64,000 nucleotides of DNA from Neospora caninum Liverpool (taxonomy: Eukaryota > Apicomplexa > Conoidasida > Eucoccidiorida > Sarcocystidae), in NCBI RefSeq assembly GCF_000208865.1, contig NC_018390.1, positions 1,226,790-1,290,789 on the forward strand, written 5' to 3'. The translations under genes were made by a program, and so were the position numbers. A model generated the notes under the pieces. The model searched no databases and was not told where the DNA came from. It worked only from the letters and a program-made list of their open reading frames with translations. Below are positions 50,163 to 59,797 of this stretch, one piece after another (position 1 is the first letter of the stretch; each line of letters opens with the position of its first letter).

Positions 50163-53100
50163 CTTGAAGAAGCAGAAAAGAGACAGAAAAAAGAGAAGAA
50201 AAGAAAAGAGAGCAGGAAAGAAAAGAGAGAAGAGAAAAGAAGGAAAGCGATGGAAGAACACGAGGAGAGAAAAGAGAGACGGACACAGACGGAAAGGGAG
50301 AGGCCGCAGGCACACAAAGGGGAAAAGTGAGGTCAGGAAGCGGGCGGAAGAGGGGACGGACGACACTGCAGGAGAGTACAGGAGGAGACACAAACGGGGG
50401 AGAGAGTGACGTGGAATGCAGGTACGGGGAAGTGGAGAGACGAGGAAGGAGAGAGAGCTACAGGGGGAAAGCAGTCGACGGAAGGGGAGATGAAAAGGGA
50501 ACGATCACAGGAATTCGGTCCGTGAGGGAAGAGACAAAACGCTTCGAAAAAAGAGTCGAGGAGCAGCGAGACCAGGGGTATGGAGAGGCAACAAAGCGTC
50601 GGGATGGACGCGTGAAGCGAAGCAAATGGGGAAAAAGGCGAACCAAAAGGTTAGGAAGAAGACAGCCCCACATCACTTGCAGCTGGCGCGGGAGTCCACT
50701 TCAACGTCTGACCACCTCCTGAGCATGCAGATGGCGGACACCAAGATTCTGTCCCTCGTCTCTCTCTCCTGCGCGGAAATGGGCAGAAACGGACGGAACG
50801 GCGGGAATTCCAGGTGTCGAAAACCAAGAGTGACCCTCTTCACTCTTTGAAAACGCAGTTTTTCTTCTCTATCGATCGGCCGTTGGCCTGCCTGTCGGGT
50901 GGCATGCCAGTGTATGGACGGCACTCAAATCTACGATTGCATACATCTACATGTACACAAAAGTACGTGAAGTTTACATTGTGTTGATGGCGAAACGAAG
51001 AGCAACGAGTGAGGGAAACGTCGGGGGAGACTGGCAGGCAGTGCAGTGGAGAGATGGGTCGGCGTCCGTGTTTTGGTCGAGAAATCGCTTGGAACGGTGG
51101 AGAAAAAAAAGCACGTGAGGGCAAAGAGGGGCAAAGAAGGAAGAGGTGACAGCGGAGACAATGTGTACACGAAAAAAGGCCAAAGACCAGGGAGAGAAAC
51201 ACAGTTTGTCTTCTCAGTTGGGGCTGCGCGGCGTTGTGGACGGGAAAACCCCTCCAGACTCGCTCACACGAATCAAGGACGTCAGAGCCACGAGAAAGAG
51301 ACAAGAGAAGAAGTGAAAAAGCAGGAAAACTCGTGGACGGCGAAGAAGCCGGACTCGCAACGGAGACAGAGAGAGCAGGGCGGGAGAACGAGAGAGCTGC
51401 CAGAACAACAGGGTAAGCGAACGCGGCACGTAAAAGAGGCGAGCAAACGGCTCAAAGGACGCCACAAATTGGCAAAAGCCCAGGATGGCAAGAACTGGAG
51501 CCGAAGACGACACACACCGCATTCTGGAAGATTCTCGCTTTTCGGTGTATCCCCCTCTTTACGGCAGCGCTTTCGGTCAGCGAACCAGTCGAGTAGAAAA
51601 GAGGGAGAAAAGGTGCGACGACGCCGATCGCTACGGACGTGTCTTTGCGAAAGAAAGACATGTTAAGTTGGCCCACTTTCTTGGCGTTTTTTACCAGTAG
51701 GTTCGTGTACAAGGCCAATCCGCCTCCGATTTCCTCTCTTCGTGCTGTTCTCGAGGTGGTGTATCCTTTATAGAGGTTGGGGGTCTCACGACTGATGGAG
51801 AGCCCGTCGGATAGGTTCAAGAGCGCTGCGCAACTCAAGCATAAAAGACACTATCAAGACTTACTTTCCATGGCTTCGGGGGTTTCTCACTCTGGCACAC
51901 TGGTAGCTCGACTTCGTAGCGACAGCTTTCGCGCTGTGGTTCTTTTATCTGGCTGTCTCGCGTCACCAGACGTGGGGAGTTCCCCGGAATCGACGATGGC
52001 TGACTCCACTCGTTCCGGAAGGAAGTACCCTGCTTTATACGATGGAGCATTGCACGCGTCCGAAGTGGGACTCCTCCTTAACGTCCACGAATGAGATAAA
52101 GAACCGCTAGTCAGCATGAACACGTTTTGTTCTTTATGATCATACTCACTTGGAAAAACTAACCACGCCCGCGCTCCTGGAACCAGAGGACAATGTCAGC
52201 CTCGTCAGTTTTGTCTGCCTTCAAGATTTCCCATCCGGCGAAGGGGGCGTGGGGGGTTTCAAATATACGCTGTTGCCCACTATACTTAATGCACCTTACT
52301 TGATGTTCATGAAAGGCACAATAAATTTAGGTCCGGTGAACAAAGGCATTCAAGATCTATGTCACTGCAAGCGGATAACACGGTCGTCTGGTGTGTTCTG
52401 GTCGTTGTCGCGCTGTAGTTACACCACAATCCAGTATGACAATCTGTGAACAAGATTACCGCAGTGAAGTTTCCGGTTTTCCCTTGTTGCAGTTGGCGTG
52501 CATGCCGTTGCGAGAAAGGCATCGGCCGGTACGAGGTGGTCGTAGTCGATACCGAATCAATGGCAACACAGCAACGGCACAGGGAGTCGTCCCATGTCAT
52601 GCTGCGGGACTGCTCCAAGTTTCGTCACAAATGGGCGGTAACTTTGGGTGGATCGCAGCATGCTGGGCTCGATCAGCACCGTACATACTTTGAGCAGGAC
52701 CAAGGGCTTCAAAAAGACCTCGGTGGAACGTGTGCGAAGTCGGGCACAGGATACGAATTGGGGGCTCAGAGCAGCTGCTGCAAAGCCAGCGTCTGCAAAG
52801 GCGCGGGGCGAGCCATAGATTGCAGCAGATACACTGTATACTTGAAACATATAGTGAAGGTCAGCAGAAACTAGAGTTATCATAAGGCGGCCCACTAACC
52901 TGTCTTCCCATCTTTGTGGGCACTCAGTCGACGAGTCAGCAGGAAGGCAAAAACGCAGCACCAACAGAAAAGCTTTGGTGTTGGGTAGCGTTTTAGTGTC
53001 GTCAGCACCTAGCAATTTACGTAGCCAGAACCTCCTCTTTTTTTAGCTTCAGACTCGAACACCTCAACTTGCCTTCGAAAGCGGATCAGTCAAGGACACT

Positions 53101-55141
53101 GGTACAGACGCGTGCGCAACATCGATTCTCTCGCGGCAGCCGCAACAGTGACAGGGGACGGTTCGCCTGTTACATGTAGTGACCTCATTGATGCTTGCGC
53201 TCTAAAACAGTGCCCATTTTCATAGGGGGATGAGGCAGCTCCTCAATTAGAACATTACGGTAGAGCAGTTCCTTGAAGGGATGCTACACCACTTTGAAAA
53301 CACCGTGCGACGCTTCTTTTTTAATTTATTCCGCTGCAAGAACCACTGGATTTCAACAGGCAACTCCATCGTTTTGCTTGCTTGCGTGTCGTTCTCTGAA
53401 TGTGCGGTGCTGAACTGCGGGTAAAATCTCGGAGCGATTCCTGCTTCGTTCACACCTGTACAGGCGGAGACCAGACAGATGTTTCTCCAGTCAGCTTTGC
53501 GTGCGGAGTACCCGCTCATATTTCCCTCGCGTCTGAAAACTCTTGGAACATTCTATTTTCAGTAATTCATAGAGGTACGGCTACTAGTGAAAGTGACTGG
53601 CATCTTGCGGTGTGTACCGCCTGTCGGTCGACCTTGTCCGTTGCATAGCCAGGACTCGCTGCCGTCCGTGAAGACAAAAGACGATCCTCTATCAGCGTAC
53701 TTGCTTTCATCTGCCAAATCCAGTTCCTCTCTAGAAGAGACCAAGTCTATTAAGAATATTCCATTACAGCCCCGCTAAAAATCTGCTTTTTTAAAAAATT
53801 CATATACAACTCGTGGTCCCTCTCCTGCCTCGCAGCCGCTTGATACCGATCTGCATGCGGTGACCAGCGAGACGCGTCCTGTTTGTGCTAAACCCCGAAC
53901 AATTTACGGAAGCAGCAGAGACCCCAATGCTCCAGAATGTGTATTTTCCACCTCTTAATAACACGTCCTCACCCTTTTTTCGGACCTGCGGTCATGCTGG
54001 TGACGCCTCGTTTTCCTCTGTGTGCCTGAGCACCGGAACTCTGCCCGTGCCGGGTGTCTCCAGTTGGCCCGACTACCACCCGAGTCTGCCGAAAAACCCG
54101 ATTGTTCGTCCCGCAGTTTCTCCCTTTTCCACTTCCTCTCGTGTGCCCCTGGAGATCTCTTTTACAAACGGGGCGGTTTTTTCTGGCTTGCCTGTCTTGA
54201 TCTGTAGGCCGAGGCTTTTTCAGTTTCCGGTAGCATTGGCCGCATGGGCTTGGTGAAGTGTGACCGTGGACGCTGGACTTTCTCCGCTTCTTGCTGCCGG
54301 AGAGAAAACAGCAAACAAAGTTGGGGTGGCTCATCGTCCAGACGGGCGGATCGTCGCCAGTCTGCCCGGTGGTTTCTTCGTCCAACTCTCTCCCTTTCTT
54401 CCGCCGCTCTTTTTCGGCCCGCCTGTTCAATCTCAAGACGCGAGACAACGCAGGATAATCGAACCCCTTATTTTATTAAGAAAATCAGGCTTCCTTCCTT
54501 CGAGGGCATCCACACGCATGCTTGCTCTGTCCGTTTCATCTGGCGACTCTTTGGAAGAATTCTCGTTTTATGCGTTCCGCAAGTGCCTGTCCAATCTCTG
54601 GCGCTGCAGTAGTTTGCGAGCAAAATTCGTGTGCTTGTCGAGGCCAAGGTAACTGCGGACTTTTGTGCAGAACAACTCTTCGTAGAAGCAGGGCGCGGAT
54701 GCGCCGCTGCGGCTGAACTGGCTACGCCGTTTAGGGATGTCTGAAAGGTACAGCCCAGGGACAGGATTTGCACGACGCTTGACAGAAGGTTTCGTCTCCG
54801 CCTCTCTCATTGCCTTTCTACAGCGGCCAGGCCCAGCGGTTTTCTGTCGACCGACGGTGAATCTTGCGCATGCAAAACAGTGAAGAAGCATAAAACGCAT
54901 GCAGCTGCATCTCCGCCTTTCGTCCCTTCCACCCTCCGTGGCGTCTCCGTCTCAACCGTGAAGGTCGTCTCGCTTTCCTCCCGTCTACGTTAGCGAGACA
55001 GGGTTCTGATCCGGCGCTGCCTTCCCTCTGTCTGTCGTTTTCCAGCAGTCTTGCCTGGCAGTGCTGTCCCCCTTGTGTCAGCCCTGCACTGGTCACTTCT
55101 CCCAGTCCTCGAGAAGCGCGTGTCTCTACAGCTTTCGTAGA
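50163..55141. other. 5-kb divergent gap between the ARMC1-like and membrane-protein genes
   Basis: Immediately upstream of the ARMC1-like start, 50164-50330 is almost pure A/G on the plus strand, so the ARMC1-like leader is a C/U-rich 5' UTR or contains an acceptor tract. The rest has mixed composition with short frames and no recognisable protein or RNA. Both promoters must lie here. Confidence 0.5.
50164..50330 (-). promoter_or_regulatory. Long pyrimidine tract directly upstream of the ARMC1-like start
   Basis: On the minus strand the ~165 bases before the ATG are nearly all C/T and end CTTCTTCAAG before ATGG. This could be a pyrimidine-rich 5' leader or the 3' end of a leader intron whose acceptor is the AAG. 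Confidence 0.45.
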
Positions 55142-57841
55142 ATGGCGGGAGATCGGTGCCGAAGTCGAGACCGCGCTCTTGGGACAGAGAGCCTTTCTGT
55201 CTCGGAACTGAGCGCCAATACACCTCTAGGTTTGCCCTGTGCACCCTCGAAGCCGCCCCGCTTCGCGCTGCCGAGCGGTCATAAACCCTCGTCAGTTCCT
55301 GCATGCGGACAGTTTGCTCGCTCTGCCGCCTCGGAAGCTTCCGTGCTAGCCACCAAGGAGGCGTGCGCAGACGACTCTTTCTGGCGTCCCCTTGAAACGC
55401 CGGACGAGGCTGCGCCTTTGCGATGTGGATCGTCTGACCACACATGTCGCTGCGAAGCATGCCCGTCTTTCGTCCACAAGGCGAGTCTGTGTGCAGAGGG
55501 GGGACAATCTATCGAGGGGCGGCAGACATCTGCTCTCAATTCTCCAGAGTTCACCCCGCCGTCTGCCTCTCCGTCGTCGAGTATGTGTTCTGTGGACGAC
55601 GTCACGAAAGTTGATTCTCTCGTTTCTGAGAAACGCGGAGCGTTCCAGAGTGTCTCGACCGCTGCCTCTTGCGATCGCCTCCGCCACCTCGACTCCTCAG
55701 TCTTTCACCAGCTGTCATCCAAGGTTCCTGATTCAGAAATCAACGACGTGATCCCCTCGGAGTGCCCTGACTTCGGCGCAACGGGCTCTGGTACTGGGAG
55801 CGAACCACCATCTTCGTGCATTCCTGGTGTACGCACACCTGCCGCTCGGGGTACTGAGAGAAGTGCAGCAGTCGCCTCCACGAACGCGGAAGACGGCGGC
55901 TTCGAGGGTCTCGGAGAAAAACAAGGTGTTTTGCAAACGGACACGAACGGTTTTTCTCGAAGCGGGGGAAGCCTGCGCCGTTGTACCTCCAAAAATTGTG
56001 GGAAAGAACACGGACCACAGGAACCCACGGATACCCCGGGGAGCTCGAGCGCCTCTCAGCGTCTTTTCCAGCTTGTCGAGAAACAAGAGGCGAGACAAAG
56101 CGAAATAGCTCTGTCTTCCTCTCCCTCTTGCAGAGCCGCCTCTCTAGTCGATGGCCGTGACAACGAGGGGGAAACGGCAAGCAACTCGCCGACACGCGTG
56201 GTTGTGGGTTCGACCTCGACGGCGCCTTCCCCAAGCAGCCGTAGCTCTTGGCAAAATGCCTCTTCGTGTTCTGAAGAAGGAAGGAAGATGCTCACGTCTT
56301 CTGCTTCCTCGACACCCCCGTCCCGTGACAGAAGGATCGTCTTCGTGTATGCTCTGCTGTTTCTCGATGTGATCATCATCGGCAGCACGTCGGCTCAGCA
56401 CTCGTTCAATCCGGCCTCTCTCATTGACAAAGTTCTGATGACGCACGCGTCCTTCCCCTCTGCCGCTCCCAGCCACGTGGAAGGCGACGCCGGGGACCTG
56501 CCTTACCACCGCCTTCTTCCTCACTCTGTGAAGAGAGAACTAGGCCTGTCGTGCGTGTGTGGATGGGCTGCGCTCGTCGTTCTGGGCATTCTCACGCTCC
56601 TCTTCTCCACGAGCTCCATGCCTCTGCCTCTTCACGCTTCTGCTTATAGACGGAGACAGCCGACCGAAGGCGCAGACGGCGCGGCCGGCGGTCGAGGGAC
56701 GCCTGAGTCCGTCGACAGGAGAGGAGGCCCCAAGAAGAGTGGCCAAAAAGCGCGACAGAGCGACGAGACTGAAGAGCGCAGAAACAAGGGGAAGAAAACT
56801 GGAGACCGCGGAGACAAGCTCGCAGGAAAAGGCACCGAGAGGAGGGGCGAGGCGGGAGTCGCGGCGGCGGTTGAGATGAAGTTCAAAGAGTACGAGGAAG
56901 TCGTTTTGTCTCAGTATGGTGAGGCCACGTTGACGCAAGTGAAGATGCGCACCTTTTTCATTGCGCTGGCCACGCTCCTGGTGTTCTTCATCATGAACTT
57001 CATTCTCCAGATCAACGTTCAGTGCCACCGAACGAAGCACCAGCTCGGCCGCCTGCATGCGCTGGCAGCCGAGGCAGCCGAAAACTCGGGGCAGGTCCCA
57101 GACGTTCGCGGAGCGCGCGAAACAGGCGACCGGGTACCTGCGGCTCCGCTCGACAACGATCTGCATGCGCTGGATTCTGTGACTCTCGTGAAGGCGCCCT
57201 CGCTTCCTGGCGAAGCACGCAGCGCAACGGCGCACTGGCCTGCAGAAAAAGGGACAGAGACTCCCAAGCACTTCCTCTCGTCTCAGGGGGAAGCGCACAT
57301 CCGCCTCGCCTCCCTCGCCGCCTCTCTGGTGTCAGCGGCCCTCGTCGCCCAGGACGACATCGGCGATAACTCGGGCACGGCTTCGCCGCTGTCGTTTGAG
57401 GCTCCGGCTTCGGCGGCACCTGCAGGGATGCAAGTGGAAAGGGAGGAGGGGGAAATGCATGCAGAAGAACGCAGACAGGCGCCACGCAGAGGAGCGGCCG
57501 AGAAAGGCGAGAGACCCTACACCGAGGCGTCCCTTGCTTCTTCTCCCTCCGCGGAGGTGAACCAGCGGCCAGGCCTGGAGACGGCGTCGACGCGTCCGTC
57601 CACTGCAGACGACGCAGGAGACTCCGATCTGCAAGAAGCGCCCCGATCGCCTTCCTACGTGTACTACCGGGATTTCTGGTTCTGGCACCGACTGGTCGCC
57701 AACTGCCTCCGAGATGCCGAGCTGCATATGTCCGTCGCGTGGATTGCCATGCACGTGGCAGGAATCGTCTTTTGCGTGCGCGTCACGCGAGACGTCACAG
57801 ATGCTCTCAAGGCCGCTGTCGACGCATTTCGTCTCTTTTGA
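55142..57841 (+). CDS. Unrecognised four-helix membrane protein
   Basis: This single exon codes 899 residues; I do not recognise a family. The ATG at 55142 (GTAGAATGG) opens a hydrophilic Ser/Thr-rich N-terminal half with scattered cysteines (SSDHTCRCEACPSF) and no signal peptide. Predicted membrane helices are near 398-418 (FVYALLFLDVIIIGSTSA), 471-491 (CGWAALVVLGILTLLF), 603-624 (FFIALATLLVFFIMNFILQI) and 865-882 (VAWIAMHVAGIVFCVRV). A charged loop of about 110 residues separates helices 2 and 3, ending in the conserved-looking KFKEYEEVVLSQYGEATLTQ, and a loop of about 240 residues separates 3 and 4, ending YYRDFWFWHRLVANCLRDAE. The C-terminus is short. The two Trp/Tyr-rich segments next to helices 3 and 4 are the best candidates for a conserved core. 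No catalytic motif is seen. Confidence 0.75.
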   Translation: MAGDRCRSRDRALGTESLSVSELSANTPLGLPCAPSKPPRFALPSGHKPSSVPACGQFARSAASEASVLATKEACADDSFWRPLETPDEAAPLRCGSSDHTCRCEACPSFVHKASLCAEGGQSIEGRQTSALNSPEFTPPSASPSSSMCSVDDVTKVDSLVSEKRGAFQSVSTAASCDRLRHLDSSVFHQLSSKVPDSEINDVIPSECPDFGATGSGTGSEPPSSCIPGVRTPAARGTERSAAVASTNAEDGGFEGLGEKQGVLQTDTNGFSRSGGSLRRCTSKNCGKEHGPQEPTDTPGSSSASQRLFQLVEKQEARQSEIALSSSPSCRAASLVDGRDNEGETASNSPTRVVVGSTSTAPSPSSRSSWQNASSCSEEGRKMLTSSASSTPPSRDRRIVFVYALLFLDVIIIGSTSAQHSFNPASLIDKVLMTHASFPSAAPSHVEGDAGDLPYHRLLPHSVKRELGLSCVCGWAALVVLGILTLLFSTSSMPLPLHASAYRRRQPTEGADGAAGGRGTPESVDRRGGPKKSGQKARQSDETEERRNKGKKTGDRGDKLAGKGTERRGEAGVAAAVEMKFKEYEEVVLSQYGEATLTQVKMRTFFIALATLLVFFIMNFILQINVQCHRTKHQLGRLHALAAEAAENSGQVPDVRGARETGDRVPAAPLDNDLHALDSVTLVKAPSLPGEARSATAHWPAEKGTETPKHFLSSQGEAHIRLASLAASLVSAALVAQDDIGDNSGTASPLSFEAPASAAPAGMQVEREEGEMHAEERRQAPRRGAAEKGERPYTEASLASSPSAEVNQRPGLETASTRPSTADDAGDSDLQEAPRSPSYVYYRDFWFWHRLVANCLRDAELHMSVAWIAMHVAGIVFCVRVTRDVTDALKAAVDAFRLF

Positions 57842-58654
57842 AGGGGAAACGCGAGACTGGCAACGACACAGGAACCCCTTGAAAAAGAACTCGAACTCAA
57901 GTGAAACCAGGGACACACTACATCTTGAGGGCAGAAGTGTGCACACGCGTTTGCAGGCAAATGGCATCTCTTCAGCATAGTCGGCCGCTCAACCGGAAGA
58001 GTGAAGCAGCACGGAAGATGAAGCTGTTTGTATCAGCGGCCTCGCCTCACGTGTCCCCTTTCTGTAAATCCTGTTATCTATTAAGGTGTATATATCTAGC
58101 ATCTCTCTACATATTCATGTATTTCTATTAATATCTGTCTACACCAATGTAGCTCTATCCAACTCCATATATCGCAGCTATCTATCTCTGTCTTTATCAT
58201 CTTTTCCTCCGGTGCGCTCATTAGATCGTTATTTTCCTTGCTCGATCCTCTCGCTCTTTAACACGGGTGTAGATGCGCATCTTTGTATTCACATGCTTGT
58301 ATGTGGACACCAAGCAATGCGAGAGCCCAACACGTTGGTGTAGGAAAAGACGCGTCGCGGCGGAGACAGAAGGACCAGGCTCGGTAGCTGTTGGCTGTTT
58401 CCCCCTCTCCCTGGAGTGTTTGCGTTTCTGCTTTCCGACACAGTTGGTACTGGAACCGTAAAAAGATGTCCACTTTATCTGCAAAAAGCACGAAAGGCAA
58501 AACTGTTTCGTGCTGGACAGGGAGCTCGACGTACACCGCGAGCTAGGCTAAGGGTGCGGGCTCGTCAGACTTACAAACAGCCCGTGAGAGCGGAGGCCAA
58601 ACGTTAACCAGATGCACGAGAAGAGATAGGCACAGACCTCCCCACTGGACACAA

Positions 58655-58677
58655 ATATATATATATATATATATATG
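58655..58677. repeat. (TA)n tract
   Basis: This is an alternating run of about 23 bases in the convergent intergenic region downstream of the membrane-protein gene. Confidence 0.9.
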
Positions 58678-59344
58678 TAAATATTCTTGTATAAGTTTCG
58701 TGTGTTGGGGTACACGTCATCGCCACAGGGGACTTGCTAAGACAATTTTTTGACCTGCGTAGCGTGTCGGGAAAGGGTGGATCGAAGGAGTTCCCCGAAA
58801 GGGGTGACGACCCTCGCGGCGAGGCGAGCGTGTGTGCAGACTGCAGAACGGCCTTCGAAAGGTGTTGGCGAAAAATGTAGATTTAGAAAAGGGAAAGCGA
58901 GCGCTCGAGGTAGAGTGGGGAGCGGCCCCAGACAAGGACGAGCAAAAAAGGAACAAAAGAAACACGGCGACGCTGTGACAGCGTGAACTGCGAAGGAAGA
59001 CGGGAAGCGGAGCAGTCTGTAGGAAGGCCAGCAGCCGTTTCGACGCCGCAGAAGACACAAACTATCACCTTGATTAGGGCAAGAAAAAGGCACTGTGGAA
59101 CTGACGAAGAAGAGGAAAGCAGGCAGGAAACTGCACACAGAGAAGGTATAAAGCAAGGCCCACGCACGTCTCGATCGGCCATCGTTTTAGTCTTCTTCAT
59201 CCGAGTCATCATCCCAGCAGTCGTCTTCGTCCTCCTCTCCCATCTCGATGTACTCCTTGAACGTTCGGCCTGACGAGCGCAGGAGGCCGCAGATCGACGA
59301 GAAAGCAAGCGTCTGTCGCTCTGAGCCCTGTCTTCTCTCCGTCG

Positions 59345-59446
59345 TTTTGCCTTTTATCTCTCTCCCTTCTTCTCTTTCTTTTGCCTTTTGTCTCTCTCCC
59401 CTCTTCTCTTTCTTTTGCCTTTTGCCTCTCTCCCTTTTTCTCTTTC
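59345..59446. repeat. 34-bp CT-rich unit, three imperfect tandem copies
   Basis: Units at 59345-59378, 59379-59412 and 59413-59446 each run from TTTTGCCTTTT to TCTCTTTC with a few substitutions. On the minus strand they read as purine-rich, giving Lys/Arg/Glu-rich frames that are not genes. Confidence 0.85.
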
Positions 59447-59797
59447 TTTTCTTCTTGCGGTCCCTTTCGCTGCAGCCTGCGTTTCCCCATTTCCTTCGCG
59501 CTCCACTCGCCACTCTCGTGCCAATTGCCCCGCCATCGTCCTCCACCCTTCGACTCCGTCCCCTGCGACGTCCGACGTCTTTTCCACTCTCGTGCACTCT
59601 TCGACAAATGTCTCGCGGTCATCGAGAGTAAATGGGTCAAGCAATCTCTCCGCTTCCATAAAACCAGATGTCCTCCCTATGCCATACTTTTTCATATGTA
59701 TATGTGGATATGTCGATAGATGTCGAAGGAGATAGAAGATAGAGTTGGAGATAGAGATAGAAGTTGCCACCGGCAGCATCACCTGCTGTTTTGGTTC

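Larger units (their letters stand above)
57842..59797. other. Convergent region with possible extra 3' exon of the ankyrin gene
   Basis: This region contains the 3' UTR of the membrane-protein gene, a (TA)n tract at 58655-58677 and three imperfect 34-bp CT-rich repeats at 59345-59446. On the minus strand, 59255-59187 could be a terminal exon coding RTFKEYIEMGEEDEDDCWDD and an acidic end, after a good acceptor ending at 59258-59257; its junction to the ankyrin gene does not phase cleanly. A second coding-like minus-strand segment lies near 59690-59600 (GFMEAERLLDPFTLDDRETF). Confidence 0.4.

Noticed and set aside
48927..50393. Start of the ARMC1-like protein at 50393 rather than 50162
   Set aside because: The extra 77 residues are Phe/Leu/Ser only and come from the pyrimidine tract; the ATG at 50162 has a good context and begins the conserved block.
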